The notes under the pieces are model-generated. The model saw only the letters and a program-made list of their open reading frames with translations, was not told the origin of the DNA and ran no database searches. A program made the translations under genes and the position numbers. From the NCBI GenBank assembly GCA_938034445.1, contig CALHLD010000034.1:1-64000 (forward strand): a DNA stretch of 64,000 nucleotides. The letters are read 5' to 3'. Of this stretch, positions 9,061 through 17,476 are shown one piece after another; the first letter of the stretch is position 1; each line of letters begins with the position of its first letter. The DNA is from an uncultured archaeon (GTDB lineage Archaea > Thermoproteota > Nitrososphaeria > JACIWG01).

Positions 9061-9069
9061 TTTTTTTTT
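9061..9069 (+). terminator. Poly-T terminator after the 8103-9059 dehydrogenase
   Basis: A run of nine T residues begins two bases after the TAA. This is the form of an archaeal intrinsic terminator, which needs no hairpin. Confidence 0.5.
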
Positions 9070-9134
9070 ACTAAATAAAATATTAATTAAATAAAAAATT
9101 TAAGGACCCATGATTGTGAACTAAACAAAAAAAA

Positions 9135-9144
9135 TTTTATATAT
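9135..9144 (+). promoter_or_regulatory. TATA box of the sugar-type ABC importer operon
   Basis: TTTTATATAT precedes the ATG at 9167 by 23 bases, so the transcript should begin only a few bases before the start codon. GAAGG directly before the ATG is too close to be a good ribosome site. Confidence 0.65.
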
Positions 9145-9166
9145 CTTAAAAAGGATATGTGAAGGT

Positions 9167-10636
9167 ATGAGCGGAGAACCAAAGAAAGTAGATAGAAGGA
9201 ACTTTCTTTACGCTGGTTTGGGTGCTGTAGCTTTAGTTGCTATTGGTGTTGCAGCATATAATGCAATGAACCCATCAGTAGTAACACAGACAGTAACAAC
9301 ATCCGTACCAACAACTTCAGTTGTAACGACAACAGTGCCAACAACAACCGCAACAACAGTAACAACAGCAACAACAATCACAACCACAACAGGAGTCCAA
9401 AAACCAAAACTAACAGTTCTATTCATGTCAACTTATGCGCCAGCAATAAATGACTGGCTAACAGCAAGAACGCTCGTATGGGCTTCTAAAAGGGGTGTAG
9501 ATGTAGAAATTAGTACAGCATCATATATGGAAATAAAGCCAAAGATTCTAACAGGTGTTGAAACAGGAAACCCGCCAGACCTGGTATTCGGTGGCGGCGA
9601 CCTTGTCGCTTTGCTCGCAGAAGACCCTAAAGCAAGGCATATTGAACCAGTAGATGATGTGTACAAAGAATTAGGTGAAGACGATATGGTTGAAAAGCTA
9701 GTGAAATGGTACACAATTGATGGAAAGAAATATGCAGTAGACCTCGCTTTGCACGCTAATCAAGTACATCTTATTAAATCGTTTGTGACGGAAGTTGGAA
9801 GAAAGCCTGAGGAACTAGATACATGGGATGATTATATTGAGTTTGCTAAGGAAGTCAAAAGGCGCCATCCTGACAAGTATCCATTGGGCTTTACTCTAGG
9901 TAAATGTTATGATGGAACTGAAACTTGGTACTTAACATGGTGGCCACATGGTGGTGAAATGTGCACTGGTAGAAGTTCCACTGCTGTAAAGTTTGACAGC
10001 CCAGAAAGTCGTGAAAACTTACAGCGTATTATTAACTGGTACAATGATGGTCTCATCAATCCACAAATGTTGCAGGCTGATGAAATGTTAAACAATAACG
10101 CCTATTTAACTAGATCAGCTGCTTTCATTATAGAGGGCCCAACACCATATTATGCAGCAGTTACAAGAAATCCCGAATTGGCGGGTGACACAATTTTGAA
10201 GGTTCCACCGAAGGGACCTAAAGGTAGATTTACATGGGGTTCACAGTGGCCACTCTACACCTTCAGTGCCTCAAAGAACAAAGAGTTAGCAAAAGACCTA
10301 ATGATATTCCTTATGAAGGATAAAGCAGAATACAAGAAGATGATACTAAGTGGTCTATTGGCTGTAGGGCCAATCTATAAGAGTCTAATTGAAGAACTTG
10401 CTAATGATAAAAATGTTGGTCACCTCTATAGTGTATATAAGGACTCTATACCTATTGTTACTTTCTATTCATATCCATTAAGTGAGCCAACTAAAGCTAT
10501 GGACACAGTTCAAGCCAATTATTTGGTGGCAGACTTATTCTCAATGACTTTAATCGATAAAAAGGATGTCGATACTGCAGTAAAGACTGTTGGAGACCAG
10601 ATAAAAGAAATATTTAGACGGACTTACGGGCAATAG
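9167..10636 (+). CDS. ABC transporter substrate-binding protein (family 1, carbohydrate type), Tat-type signal
   Basis: A 489-residue extracellular binding protein. The N-terminus carries a twin-arginine motif (DRRNFLYAG) and a hydrophobic segment (residues about 14-31) with no clear lipobox. A roughly 45-residue Thr/Val-rich linker follows (about 36-80), typical of archaeal proteins held on the membrane with a spacer. The rest is a family 1 solute-binding fold (GGDLVALLAEDP, GGEMCTGRSS, AFIIEGPTPYYAA). It should deliver its ligand to the two permeases encoded directly downstream. The ligand cannot be read from sequence; sugars, oligosaccharides or polyols are typical. No ATPase gene is in this operon. 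Confidence 0.9.
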   Translation: MSGEPKKVDRRNFLYAGLGAVALVAIGVAAYNAMNPSVVTQTVTTSVPTTSVVTTTVPTTTATTVTTATTITTTTGVQKPKLTVLFMSTYAPAINDWLTARTLVWASKRGVDVEISTASYMEIKPKILTGVETGNPPDLVFGGGDLVALLAEDPKARHIEPVDDVYKELGEDDMVEKLVKWYTIDGKKYAVDLALHANQVHLIKSFVTEVGRKPEELDTWDDYIEFAKEVKRRHPDKYPLGFTLGKCYDGTETWYLTWWPHGGEMCTGRSSTAVKFDSPESRENLQRIINWYNDGLINPQMLQADEMLNNNAYLTRSAAFIIEGPTPYYAAVTRNPELAGDTILKVPPKGPKGRFTWGSQWPLYTFSASKNKELAKDLMIFLMKDKAEYKKMILSGLLAVGPIYKSLIEELANDKNVGHLYSVYKDSIPIVTFYSYPLSEPTKAMDTVQANYLVADLFSMTLIDKKDVDTAVKTVGDQIKEIFRRTYGQ

Positions 10637-10639
10637 ATT

Positions 10640-11497
10640 ATGAGATTAAGAACTCGTGAGGCGTTAGAAGGCTACTCCTTCTCAACGCCTGCCTTTCTTC
10701 TTTTATTTTTAGTATTATTCTTTCCATTTGCATATGTAATCTACATAAGCTTCTTCGAAAAAATATTTGGATATGAACCAGTATTTTCAGGGCTTAAAAA
10801 CTACCTTCTAATTATAAGTGATCCGATATTCAAATACTCTCTCTATATTTCAACACTTTATACGGTCGTGGCCGTGATATTTAAATTGATACTAGGTCTT
10901 GCCTTTGCAATACTCTTTGCACAAGAATTTAGAGGAAGAACAGTGGTAAGGACAGTGGCTGTTATTCCATGGGGTATACCCTTGTTTGTGGTAGCAGCAT
11001 TATTCTTCTGGTTCTTTGATTACAACCTAGGTCTAGCAAACGCTATACTAAAAGCACTGTTCGGTGTTAAACTGTTTTGGCTTGGTCCAGATTGGGTAAT
11101 ACCTTCAATCATCTATGTTAATGTTTGGAAAGGTATACCATTTTTTATGGTCAACTTCTTAGGCGCCTTACAGACGATACCGAGAAGCTTGTATGAGGCT
11201 GCTGAGATTGACGGTGCTAGTGCTTGGCAAAGGTTTAGACATATTACAATTCCTGGTATAAAATATGTTATGCTAATCGTGTGCCTACTCTCAACCATAT
11301 GGACTTTTGGAGAATTTGACACAATATTTTTCTTGACTAGAGGTGGTCCAGGATATCTTACCCATATTGTTCCCATATACATATATCATCAAGCTTTCTC
11401 AAACTTTAGTGTTGGGACCGCAGCAGCTGCCTCTGTTATCAGTGTACCGATTTTCCTAGCACTTATCTCTATAATTTTATGGGCTTTAAGGAGGTGA
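10640..11497 (+). CDS. ABC transporter permease, MalF/UgpA type
   Basis: A 285-residue inner-membrane permease with six predicted membrane spans. The cytoplasmic EAA loop that contacts the ATPase is EAAEIDGASAWQRFRHITIPG (about 192-212). It starts three bases after the binding-protein stop. Its stop codon TGA (11495-11497) lies inside the ribosome binding site of the next permease, which implies translational coupling. With the MalG-type protein it should form the heterodimeric channel of a carbohydrate-type importer. Confidence 0.92.
   Translation: MRLRTREALEGYSFSTPAFLLLFLVLFFPFAYVIYISFFEKIFGYEPVFSGLKNYLLIISDPIFKYSLYISTLYTVVAVIFKLILGLAFAILFAQEFRGRTVVRTVAVIPWGIPLFVVAALFFWFFDYNLGLANAILKALFGVKLFWLGPDWVIPSIIYVNVWKGIPFFMVNFLGALQTIPRSLYEAAEIDGASAWQRFRHITIPGIKYVMLIVCLLSTIWTFGEFDTIFFLTRGGPGYLTHIVPIYIYHQAFSNFSVGTAAAASVISVPIFLALISIILWALRR
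11488..11497 (+). promoter_or_regulatory. Strong Shine-Dalgarno site that fixes the second permease start
   Basis: AAGGAGGTGA is a full-length match to the anti-Shine-Dalgarno sequence, five bases before TTG 11503. It overlaps the last codons and stop of the upstream permease. An upstream in-frame ATG (11479) has no such site. Confidence 0.75.
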
Positions 11498-11502
11498 ATA
11501 AG

Positions 11503-12360
11503 TTGAAAAGAAGCACTTCACTTCTAATTAAAAAGATTCTCATATACGTTTCAGCAGTTATAGTATTCTTGTGGACCGCTCTTCCACTTTACTGGATGGT
11601 TACAACGGCTTTTAGGCCTGAAAAAGAAATATATGAGGGCCTAGTTATTCCTAAACAACTTAGTTTAAACGCTATTTCCGCCATTTTTGGGTTTGGTGAA
11701 GAATATATAACCGTTGGAAGTACAATCACACCATACATCATCAATAGTACTTACATATCGATAATAGTGATGGTTATTTCAACTATACTTGGTGTTTCAG
11801 GAGGATATGCTTTGGCTAGGATACGTTTTCCTGGAAAAGACATACTGTCTAGCTTATCCCTTTTCGCATACGTTTTTCCGACAGTCGTTATAATGGTTCC
11901 AATCTTCTACCTCTTCTCCATGTGGAAACTTGTAAATTCTCCCACCGGCCTTATCTTAGCACTATTATCTCATACACTACCCTATACGCTTTGGATGCTT
12001 CGAGGCTTTTTCCAAACTATACCTATCGACATAGAAGAAGCTGCCTTTATAGACGGTTGTAACAGAATTAAGACAATAATTAGAATAGTATTTCCATTAT
12101 CCACTCCAGGAATTGTTGCAACAGCAACATATGCGTTCATATTGGCTTGGAACAATGTTCTATTTCCACTTATACTCATATCTAGGACAGACTTGCAGGT
12201 TGTATCTATTGGAATATTGAATTATATGAAGGCTGACTTTGTTCCATGGGATAGGCTTATGGCTGCAAGTTTTATTGCAACATTACCTCCAACATTACTC
12301 TTCTTCGCAATACAGAGGTACATTGTTGCAGGGTTAACTGCTGGAGCTGTCAAAAGATAG
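11503..12360 (+). CDS. ABC transporter permease, MalG/UgpE type
   Basis: A 285-residue permease with six predicted spans. Its EAA loop is EEAAFIDGCNRIKTIIRIVFP near residues 180-200. The TTG at 11503 is preferred because of the AAGGAGGTGA site before it; an ATG at 11479 would add eight residues and overlap the previous gene. It completes the importer begun at 9167. The energising ATPase must come from elsewhere. One candidate is the orphan MalK-like gene at 25895, though that protein has altered catalytic residues. Confidence 0.92.
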   Translation: MKRSTSLLIKKILIYVSAVIVFLWTALPLYWMVTTAFRPEKEIYEGLVIPKQLSLNAISAIFGFGEEYITVGSTITPYIINSTYISIIVMVISTILGVSGGYALARIRFPGKDILSSLSLFAYVFPTVVIMVPIFYLFSMWKLVNSPTGLILALLSHTLPYTLWMLRGFFQTIPIDIEEAAFIDGCNRIKTIIRIVFPLSTPGIVATATYAFILAWNNVLFPLILISRTDLQVVSIGILNYMKADFVPWDRLMAASFIATLPPTLLFFAIQRYIVAGLTAGAVKR

Positions 12361-12381
12361 AATAAATTATTTCTTTTCTTC

Positions 12382-12388
12382 TTTTTTT
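12382..12388 (+). terminator. Poly-T terminator after the ABC importer operon
   Basis: A T7 run sits 22 bases after the MalG-type stop, inside a pyrimidine-rich stretch. It fits an archaeal intrinsic terminator before the next gene. Confidence 0.4.
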
Positions 12389-12431
12389 AAAATTTAAATT
12401 ATTGATTCTATAACTTTATAGATGATGTAGA

Positions 12432-13433
12432 TTGGAAAAGCCAGTCGTATTAAATATGATTCTAGGCAAGCCTGCTGAACTTTTCTCAGAAAATTTTAGA
12501 AGGAAGTATGATTTTCGGCAGAATCCATTTGGTAAATGGTTAAATGAGGAGGAACTGGTTAGCGTAATTAAGGATGTTGACGCTGTCATCGCTGCAAGTG
12601 AACCATATACTGCTAGAGTCTTTAATGCTGCGTCAAAACTTAAAATTATTGCAAGGTTTGGGGTTGGATACGATAATGTTAACATTCAAGAGGCTACAAA
12701 GCATGGTGTTTTTGTAACAATTTTGCCTGGTGTTAATGCTGAAACTGTGGCAGAACATACTGTGGCACTTATTTATGCTGTAGCAAGGGGTATTGTGGAT
12801 TGTGTTAAATCAACTAAACCAGAAACTTGGAGTTTGGTGCAGAAAAAATATTATTCAACACACACTCCATTTGAGCTTTATGGAAAAACTTTGGGCATAA
12901 TAGGGTTGGGTGCTATTGGAACAAAGGTTGCAAAATTATGTAGTGGTCTTGATATGAAAATTTTAGCTTTCGACCCATACACTAAACCTGAAAAGGCTAA
13001 GGAAGTTAATGCTGAACTCACTTCCTTAGAAAGGCTTTTGAAGGAAGCGGATGTTGTCACAATACACTGTCCCCTTACTCCGGAGACAAGACATTTGATT
13101 GGTGAAAAAGAACTTAGTATGATGAAAAGGAATGCTGTACTAATTAATGCTGCACGTGGCCCTATTGTTGACGAAAAAGCACTTTATAAGGCTTTGAAGG
13201 AGGGTTGGATTCTTGCAGCGGGACTTGATGTCATGGAAAAGGAACCTCCTGAACCAGATAATCCCCTCTTTACCTTAGAGAACGTAATTATCACACCACA
13301 TGTTGGAGGTGCTAGTTTAGAAAATTTTATGAGATGTGACGCCATTATTGAAGAGCAGATAGAGCAGGCTTTAAGAGGCGAAGTTCCAAAATTTGCATTA
13401 AATCCTGAAGCTATAAATTATGTGAAGAGGTAG
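12432..13433 (+). CDS. D-isomer-specific 2-hydroxyacid dehydrogenase (phosphoglycerate dehydrogenase-like)
   Basis: A 333-residue NAD-dependent dehydrogenase, a paralogue of the enzyme at 8103. The Rossmann motif is GIIGLGAIG (about 155-163). Catalytic residues are seen in NAARGPIVDEKAL, EKEPPEP and ITPHVGGAS. There is no ACT domain. The TTG start at 12432 is the first in-frame start after the promoter-like A/T stretch; the next gene begins only ten bases after its stop, so the two are probably co-transcribed. Coupling to a URO-D family gene is unusual for serine biosynthesis and suggests a catabolic 2-hydroxyacid or glycerate route, but this is inference. Confidence 0.9.
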   Translation: MEKPVVLNMILGKPAELFSENFRRKYDFRQNPFGKWLNEEELVSVIKDVDAVIAASEPYTARVFNAASKLKIIARFGVGYDNVNIQEATKHGVFVTILPGVNAETVAEHTVALIYAVARGIVDCVKSTKPETWSLVQKKYYSTHTPFELYGKTLGIIGLGAIGTKVAKLCSGLDMKILAFDPYTKPEKAKEVNAELTSLERLLKEADVVTIHCPLTPETRHLIGEKELSMMKRNAVLINAARGPIVDEKALYKALKEGWILAAGLDVMEKEPPEPDNPLFTLENVIITPHVGGASLENFMRCDAIIEEQIEQALRGEVPKFALNPEAINYVKR

Positions 13434-13443
13434 GTGTAATATT

Positions 13444-14592
13444 TTGGATCATAGGGAAAGATTTTTTACAGCACTAGACCATAAGGAACCAGATTATGTT
13501 CCAATAGCAGACTTAAGCATTGACCCCCCTATTGTTGAGGCTATCTTAAACAAAAAACTTGGCTTTGGATTAACAAAGTTTGGTGAAGGTGTTTCTGAAA
13601 AGGGTGCTAGTAAAGCATGGTATTCTGCAATAAGCTATAGGAGGGCTTTAGTGGAAGCGTGCATGAAACTTGGCTTTGATGGAGCCCCCTTTATCTCTGA
13701 CTACTCGCTTGTGACAAAAGATTATGAGCCAAAGTTCGTTGATAGAGGAAAGTTTGTTGACCAGTGGGGTAGAATAATGCAGACAAGTGAGAGGGCGAAG
13801 ACAACATATTTTGTTGATGGAGTAATAAAAACTCCTGAAGATCTGGAGAAGTTTGAACTTCCAGACGGTTTTCATCCAGATATTATGGAAATGATGGAAG
13901 AAATAATAAGACCTTTTAAAGAAGAGGATATTGTTGTTATGGGTCAAGTTCATAGTGGATGGCATATGGCTTTCCAAGCGAGAGGTGGAATTGACAAGAT
14001 TTCTATAGACTTTTACAAGAATCCTGATTTTGCTAAAAGGCTTTTAGAAAAGTATGCTAAAGCTTTCCAGAGGCTTACTGAAGCAATGATTAAGGTTGGT
14101 GTTGAAGTGATATGGGTTACAGACGATTATGCTGACAACAATGGTCCACTAATAAACCCAAAACTTTTGAGACAGTATGAGTTCCAAAATTTGGCGAAAA
14201 TTGTTGAAATCGCTAGAAAATATAAGGTTCCTGTTATGAAGCATTCAGACGGTAACCTTTACATGATAATAGAAGATATTATTCAGACTGGCATTACTGG
14301 ATTACATCCCATTGAACCTGGAGCCATGGACTTAAAGGATGTTAAGGAAAGGTATGGGGATAAGATATGTTTGGCTGGAAGTGTTGACTGCAGGTATATT
14401 CTACCGTTTGGAAGTGAAGAGGATGTTAGGAAAGAAGTTAGAAGGTGTATTGATGCTGCTGCAAAAGGAGGCGGATACATACTAACCTCAAGCAATTCTC
14501 TTCATGCTGATGTTAAGCCAGAAAACATTTTCATAATGGTAGATGAAGCAAGAAAGTATGGAAAATATCCGATAAAAAAGTTAGATTCATAA
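13444..14592 (+). CDS. Uroporphyrinogen decarboxylase (URO-D) family protein, methyltransferase-like
   Basis: A 382-residue TIM-barrel protein of the URO-D family. It opens with the family signature RERFFTALDHKEPDYVP (residues 4-20). It keeps a VMKHSDGNL segment (H near 265) and the GLHPIEPGAMDLKDVKERYGD and LAGSVDCRYILPFG blocks, where a zinc ligand set is expected in the corrinoid methyltransferase branch (MtaA/MtbA-like). Genuine haem-pathway HemE is unlikely because no haem genes are nearby and the substrate-binding arginines are not evident. The family often demethylates or methylates via corrinoid proteins, but none is encoded in this window. It is co-directional and ten bases after the dehydrogenase. 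Confidence 0.85.
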   Translation: MDHRERFFTALDHKEPDYVPIADLSIDPPIVEAILNKKLGFGLTKFGEGVSEKGASKAWYSAISYRRALVEACMKLGFDGAPFISDYSLVTKDYEPKFVDRGKFVDQWGRIMQTSERAKTTYFVDGVIKTPEDLEKFELPDGFHPDIMEMMEEIIRPFKEEDIVVMGQVHSGWHMAFQARGGIDKISIDFYKNPDFAKRLLEKYAKAFQRLTEAMIKVGVEVIWVTDDYADNNGPLINPKLLRQYEFQNLAKIVEIARKYKVPVMKHSDGNLYMIIEDIIQTGITGLHPIEPGAMDLKDVKERYGDKICLAGSVDCRYILPFGSEEDVRKEVRRCIDAAAKGGGYILTSSNSLHADVKPENIFIMVDEARKYGKYPIKKLDS

Positions 14593-14617
14593 AAATTCTT
14601 TAAACCAACTCTAATTT

Positions 14618-15724
14618 TTATTGCCCAATCATATGCTCAAGTTCTTGTAAAAATCTGTTATTCTGTTCTCTTGTCCCAACTGTTACCCGTAGGCAGTTTC
14701 CAAGTCCTCTAACATCGCTTAAGTTTCTTACACATATTCCTTTGCTAAGAAGTTTTTTGTGAACAATGTTTGCATCTAGGTCTTTAACTCTAAATAGTAT
14801 GAAATTAGTTTCACTAGGATATGCTTCAATTTTTTCTATAGAACTCAATAGATTGTAGAGTCTTTCTCTTTCCTCTACAATTTTTTTAACCCATTCTTCC
14901 ATTTGCTGAATGTCTGATAGTGCTATTGCACCTAATTTGATAGAAATTACGGTTAACGAATTCGGTGGTCTTACAAGATTCAATTTTTTAACCGTTTCCT
15001 CGTTAGCTAACAGGTATCCAACTCTCGCTCCAGCCAAAGAAAACGCCTTTGAAAGTGTCCTAATAATAACTATGTTAGGGTACCTTGAAATTAAGTTTGC
15101 AGCCGTTTTCCCACAATATTCATAGTATGCTTCATCGACTACAACCAAGCTATCCGTTTCCTCTACGATGCCCTTTATCTTCTCTATTTCAGTAAAGTTT
15201 CCTGTCGGATTATTCGGATTACATAAGAATATGACATTAGCTTTTTCTCTGTCACATACTTGGATAATATTTTCTACATCATCTTCAAAACCATGTGTCT
15301 TTCTTGGAACCTCAATAACTTTTGCTCCAGCTAACTGAGAAGATATTTTTAGCATAGAATATGTTGGCGCTGAAATTATAACCTTGTCCCCATAATCTAT
15401 GAACGTTTTTGAAACTATATCTATTCCCTCATCTGCTCCATTGGTTATCACGACACAATCTTCTCTAACATTGGCATACTTGCAAACTTTATCCAACAGT
15501 TCAGGATATCTTGTATCAGGATATTGGTTTACCTGTAAGCTTGGTAATATTTCTTTAAGTTTACTTAACCATTTTTTTGGAACAAAAGGTGACGCGTTTG
15601 TGTCAAGCCTTAAAACTTTCTCAACAGGAATATTAGCCATTTTAGCAACTTCCTGGCTGGAAATTTCCCACTCGTAGGGAACAAAATTTTCGAATACTCT
15701 TCGAATCTTCATTACCCTAGCCAT
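14618..15724 (-). CDS. hisC: Histidinol-phosphate aminotransferase (class I/II PLP aminotransferase)
   Basis: A 368-residue fold-type I aminotransferase. It carries the family landmarks LDTNASPFVP, NGADEGID, LCNPNNPTGN, VVDEAYYEY, and the PLP lysine in RTLSKAFSLAGARVGYLLA. HisC transfers an amino group to imidazole-acetol phosphate in histidine synthesis. In archaea this clade may also transaminate aromatic oxoacids. It stands alone: no other his gene is in the window. It is convergent with the URO-D gene, with only 25 bases between them. ATG 15724 is used; ATG 15712 is an alternative four codons in. Confidence 0.88.
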   Translation of the reverse strand: MARVMKIRRVFENFVPYEWEISSQEVAKMANIPVEKVLRLDTNASPFVPKKWLSKLKEILPSLQVNQYPDTRYPELLDKVCKYANVREDCVVITNGADEGIDIVSKTFIDYGDKVIISAPTYSMLKISSQLAGAKVIEVPRKTHGFEDDVENIIQVCDREKANVIFLCNPNNPTGNFTEIEKIKGIVEETDSLVVVDEAYYEYCGKTAANLISRYPNIVIIRTLSKAFSLAGARVGYLLANEETVKKLNLVRPPNSLTVISIKLGAIALSDIQQMEEWVKKIVEERERLYNLLSSIEKIEAYPSETNFILFRVKDLDANIVHKKLLSKGICVRNLSDVRGLGNCLRVTVGTREQNNRFLQELEHMIGQ

Positions 15725-15817
15725 TAAATTTACAATATTTTATTCTTTTTGTAAAAATCGCTTTTTTAAATGCCTTTAAATTTTTTAAACTATAAATTAG
15801 TATTTGGTAGAGTGCGG

Positions 15818-16873
15818 ATGTTAACTGAAGTTATAAAGATAGACCCATTAAATCCCAACCCATCTATTATAAAATATGTTGCTGAAATTATTGTAAAAGG
15901 TGGGCTTGTCGCTTTTCCAACAGAAACTGTTTATGGTTTAGGCGCCGACGTTTTTAACTCCAGTGCAGTAAGGAAGATTTTTGAAGTAAAGGGTAGGCCT
16001 ATCGATAACCCTCTGATTGTTCACGTATCAAATTTAGAACAGCTTGAAAGGGTTGCCTATGATCTTCCAGATAAGGCTTTAAAGCTGATAGACTACTTTT
16101 GGCCTGGCCCTTTAACCTTAATCTTCAAGAGAAAAGATGAAGTTCCTCCAGAAGTTTCTGCATACTTGCCTACTATCGCTGTTAGGATGCCCGCTAACCC
16201 TATAGCATTGTCATTAATTAGTGAATCAAAAACTCCTATCGCGGCCCCAAGTGCGAATATTTCTTCTAAGCCGAGTCCAACTTCAGCTGAGCATGTAATA
16301 AAAGACTTGTACGGTAAGATTGATGTAATTGTTGATGGTGGAGAAACATTGTATGGTGTTGAATCCACAATCTTAAACATACAATCAGATCCTCCAAAAC
16401 TTTTAAGGCCTGGTGCTATACCGTTAGAAGAGATTGAGAAGGTAGTTGGACGTGTGGATGTTAGTGAGGCTGCATTGGCTGAAAAGCCTTATCAGCTTAT
16501 TGCCGAAGCCCCTGGAATGAAGTATAGACATTACGCTCCTAGGGCGCCAATGTTTCTTGTTGAAGGTGAAATGGACAGGGTTGTCGCCAAAATAATTGAG
16601 CTCGCTAGAAAGGATATGTTGAATGGATTGAAGGTGGGCGTTCTTGCTACAAAAGAAACCTGCAAACTTTATCCCGAATCCTTAAATGTTATAGTATTAG
16701 GTTCGATAAGTGAACCATATACCATTGCACATAATCTCTTTAAAAGTTTGAGAATGATGGATGATCTTAATGTTGACAAAATATATGCTGAAGGCTTGCC
16801 TATGAAGGGTATACTTTTTGCTGTACAAAATAGGTTAAGAAAGGCTTCAGGCCATAATATTATAAGGGTTTAA
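15818..16873 (+). CDS. sua5: L-threonylcarbamoyladenylate synthase (Sua5/YrdC)
   Basis: About 351 residues: an N-terminal YrdC domain and a C-terminal Sua5 domain. It makes threonylcarbamoyl-AMP from threonine, bicarbonate and ATP for the t6A37 modification of ANN-decoding tRNAs. Motifs are PTETVYGLGAD, KGRPIDNPLIVHV, RMPANPIALSLI and AAPSANIS. The linker APGMKYRHYAPRAP separates the domains. I start it at ATG 15818 (MLTEVIKIDP) because the box at 15789-15797 would give a leaderless transcript there; an upstream in-frame ATG at 15770 adds 16 non-family residues. Its 3' end overlaps the convergent glycosylase gene by four bases. Confidence 0.93.
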   Translation: MLTEVIKIDPLNPNPSIIKYVAEIIVKGGLVAFPTETVYGLGADVFNSSAVRKIFEVKGRPIDNPLIVHVSNLEQLERVAYDLPDKALKLIDYFWPGPLTLIFKRKDEVPPEVSAYLPTIAVRMPANPIALSLISESKTPIAAPSANISSKPSPTSAEHVIKDLYGKIDVIVDGGETLYGVESTILNIQSDPPKLLRPGAIPLEEIEKVVGRVDVSEAALAEKPYQLIAEAPGMKYRHYAPRAPMFLVEGEMDRVVAKIIELARKDMLNGLKVGVLATKETCKLYPESLNVIVLGSISEPYTIAHNLFKSLRMMDDLNVDKIYAEGLPMKGILFAVQNRLRKASGHNIIRV

Positions 16874-17451
16874 TGCTTTGAAACAAAGCTGTTCCCCTTT
16901 ATATAAAATCTTAGTTTTCTATCCAAATCCTCTTTAACACCAACCCTATATGCTGAGACTATTTCGATCTTTTCTTCTTTCAAAGAGCAGATTATTAATT
17001 TGCTACTTCTATCATATACTTTTACTCCGTTTAAATCATTTGTAATGTTCAATGCTACAGTCAACTTTCCAGGTCCGTTTGTTAAATTTGATAGGTCATC
17101 TATTCCCCTAAATTTTCTCATCATATCAATGCCTTCTATGGGCTCTAATGCCCTAATAAGTACTCCGCCAAAAATTTTATTGTATGCAATGATGTTAAGC
17201 AACCAGTTTGCATGAACCATGTAAATGAATGTTGTTCCTTGTTTAAAGTTTGAAATTTTTGGCAAAAATTCTTTTCTAAAAGCAGGGTCGCCTTCGCTAT
17301 AATAGGCTTCTGTTTCAACAATCTTACCAACCACTTTTCTTGAATCAAATCTTCTAACTAAAGCTTTACCTAATAGTTTCTTGGCAACATCTTCGGGGTT
17401 ATCAACATAAAACTTTTGAGACAAAACTTTGTACATGAAAAATATCGCCAC
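16870..17451 (-). CDS. mpg: 3-methyladenine DNA glycosylase (AAG/Mpg family)
   Basis: A 193-residue base-excision repair glycosylase that removes alkylated purines. Family landmarks are KVVGKIVETEAYY (catalytic Glu in the ETEAYY block), the TTFIYMVHANWLLNIIAY beta-region, GGVLIRALEPIEG and LTNGPGKLTVALNI. The length matches the family. Met 1 and Met 6 are both possible starts. It overlaps sua5 tail to tail by four bases. It may share a transcript with the glycerate kinase gene (17477-18940), which lies 25 bases upstream on the same strand. Confidence 0.88.
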   Translation of the reverse strand: MAIFFMYKVLSQKFYVDNPEDVAKKLLGKALVRRFDSRKVVGKIVETEAYYSEGDPAFRKEFLPKISNFKQGTTFIYMVHANWLLNIIAYNKIFGGVLIRALEPIEGIDMMRKFRGIDDLSNLTNGPGKLTVALNITNDLNGVKVYDRSSKLIICSLKEEKIEIVSAYRVGVKEDLDRKLRFYIKGNSFVSKH

Positions 17452-17476
17452 AGTAGATAATGTTTATGATAGAAAA

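Noticed and set aside
9290-9395. An ACA/ACT-rich repetitive stretch that could be read as a DNA repeat array
   Set aside because: It encodes the Thr/Val-rich linker of the binding protein. The units are irregular and have no spacer-repeat structure, so it is neither CRISPR nor a tandem repeat of note.
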